NCBI RefSeq assembly: GCF_000369405.1
Contig: NZ_KB850000.1
Location: 948,373 to 1,012,372 of the forward strand
Direction of reading: 5' to 3'
From: Acinetobacter sp. ANC 3929
GTDB taxonomy: Bacteria > Pseudomonadota > Gammaproteobacteria > Pseudomonadales > Moraxellaceae
Length of the DNA stretch: 64,000 bases
Shown here: one piece after another, positions 63,906-64,000 of the stretch
Layout of the letters: every line of letters starts with the position of its first letter
Position numbering within the stretch: the first letter of the stretch is position 1
Notes under the pieces: model-generated
Databases searched by the model: none
What the model saw: the letters and a program-made list of their open reading frames with translations, nothing else
Told to the model about the DNA's origin: nothing
Program-made: the position numbers and the translations under genes

Positions 63906-64000
63906 GGCTTTGTTGCACAAAGATTTGAAATGCAAAGCGCCCCTAATTGAGCCAAATTTAAGGCGTAACTTGGGTAAGTGGGCGACCTAATTCCGTAAAT
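63906..64000. mobile_element. End of an IS5-family-like insertion sequence (continues beyond window)
   Basis: The terminal sequence GGCTTTGTTGCACAAAG at 63906 resembles the left or right inverted repeat of IS5/IS903-type elements of Acinetobacter. The end of a transposase gene follows inward. The other end and the target duplication are outside the window, so the family is a best guess from the inverted repeat. Confidence 0.7.
63958..64000 (-). CDS. Transposase, last residues only
   Basis: Reading inward from the window edge on the minus strand gives FTELGRPLTQVTP and a TAA at 63958-63960. ELGRP near the C terminus is common in transposases of IS5-type elements. Only 13 codons are visible, so the assignment relies on position beside the inverted repeat. 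Confidence 0.6.
   Translation of the reverse strand, partial: FTELGRPLTQVTP

Overview
The window looks like a chromosomal segment of an Acinetobacter species (gammaproteobacteria, Moraxellaceae). It is A+T-rich. Genus-typical signs are a fused TyrA-AroA protein following pheA, the amgK-murU pair beside lptD-surA, a small unlinked gspHIJK cluster, and intergenic repeats of Acinetobacter style. Species cannot be fixed from sequence reading alone. No tRNA, rRNA or CRISPR array was seen.

Region 1 (1-31.3 kb) is mostly housekeeping. On the minus strand run rpsA (cut by the window edge), cmk, a SRPBCC protein, tadA, an enoyl-CoA hydratase family gene, ung, a QueD-like gene, gspKJIH, a TetR regulator, tatD and pilZ. 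They are followed by an envelope block holB-kdsB-lpxK-msbA-exbD-exbB, then parB-parA-rsmG and murU-amgK. lptD-surA lead the other way. Next come fba, a DEAD-box helicase, a cold-shock gene, tusA, rpoH, a DUF423 gene and thiS-thiG. Two things break the routine. gspI carries a decayed tandem hairpin repeat inside its coding leader. Between pilZ and holB lie two small secreted proteins and a decayed ORF.

Region 2 (31.3-43.2 kb) is accessory. It holds an A+T-rich orphan, a frameshifted HD-domain gene, yaaA, and a sugar-acid catabolic locus. That locus has a GarR-like reductase, an MFS carrier and a DenD-like dehydrogenase on one strand and a LysR regulator. On the other strand are an FAH-family enzyme, an IlvD/Edd dehydratase and a semialdehyde dehydrogenase. 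The last three match the lower Weimberg route (pentonate to 2-oxoglutarate). Both arms carry a similar 15-bp LysR-type box, and a 14-bp direct repeat flanks the locus.

Region 3 (43.2-52.4 kb) is an RNA-repair locus: rtcR, RNase Z, then a sigma-54 promoter driving rtcB, a DUF5677-like gene, a DIP1984-family gene and rtcA. A 194-nt element just before rtcA can fold into a closed multi-helix structure. It is either a structured RNA or a small inverted-repeat element, and is the most promising undescribed feature here.

Region 4 (52.4-64 kb) has pepD, tyrA-aroA, pheA, a Fur-box-controlled esterase, a lipoprotein, an acyl-CoA dehydrogenase and a YbiB-like gene. It ends with two related small lipoproteins and a gene truncated by an IS5-family-like insertion sequence that runs off the window.
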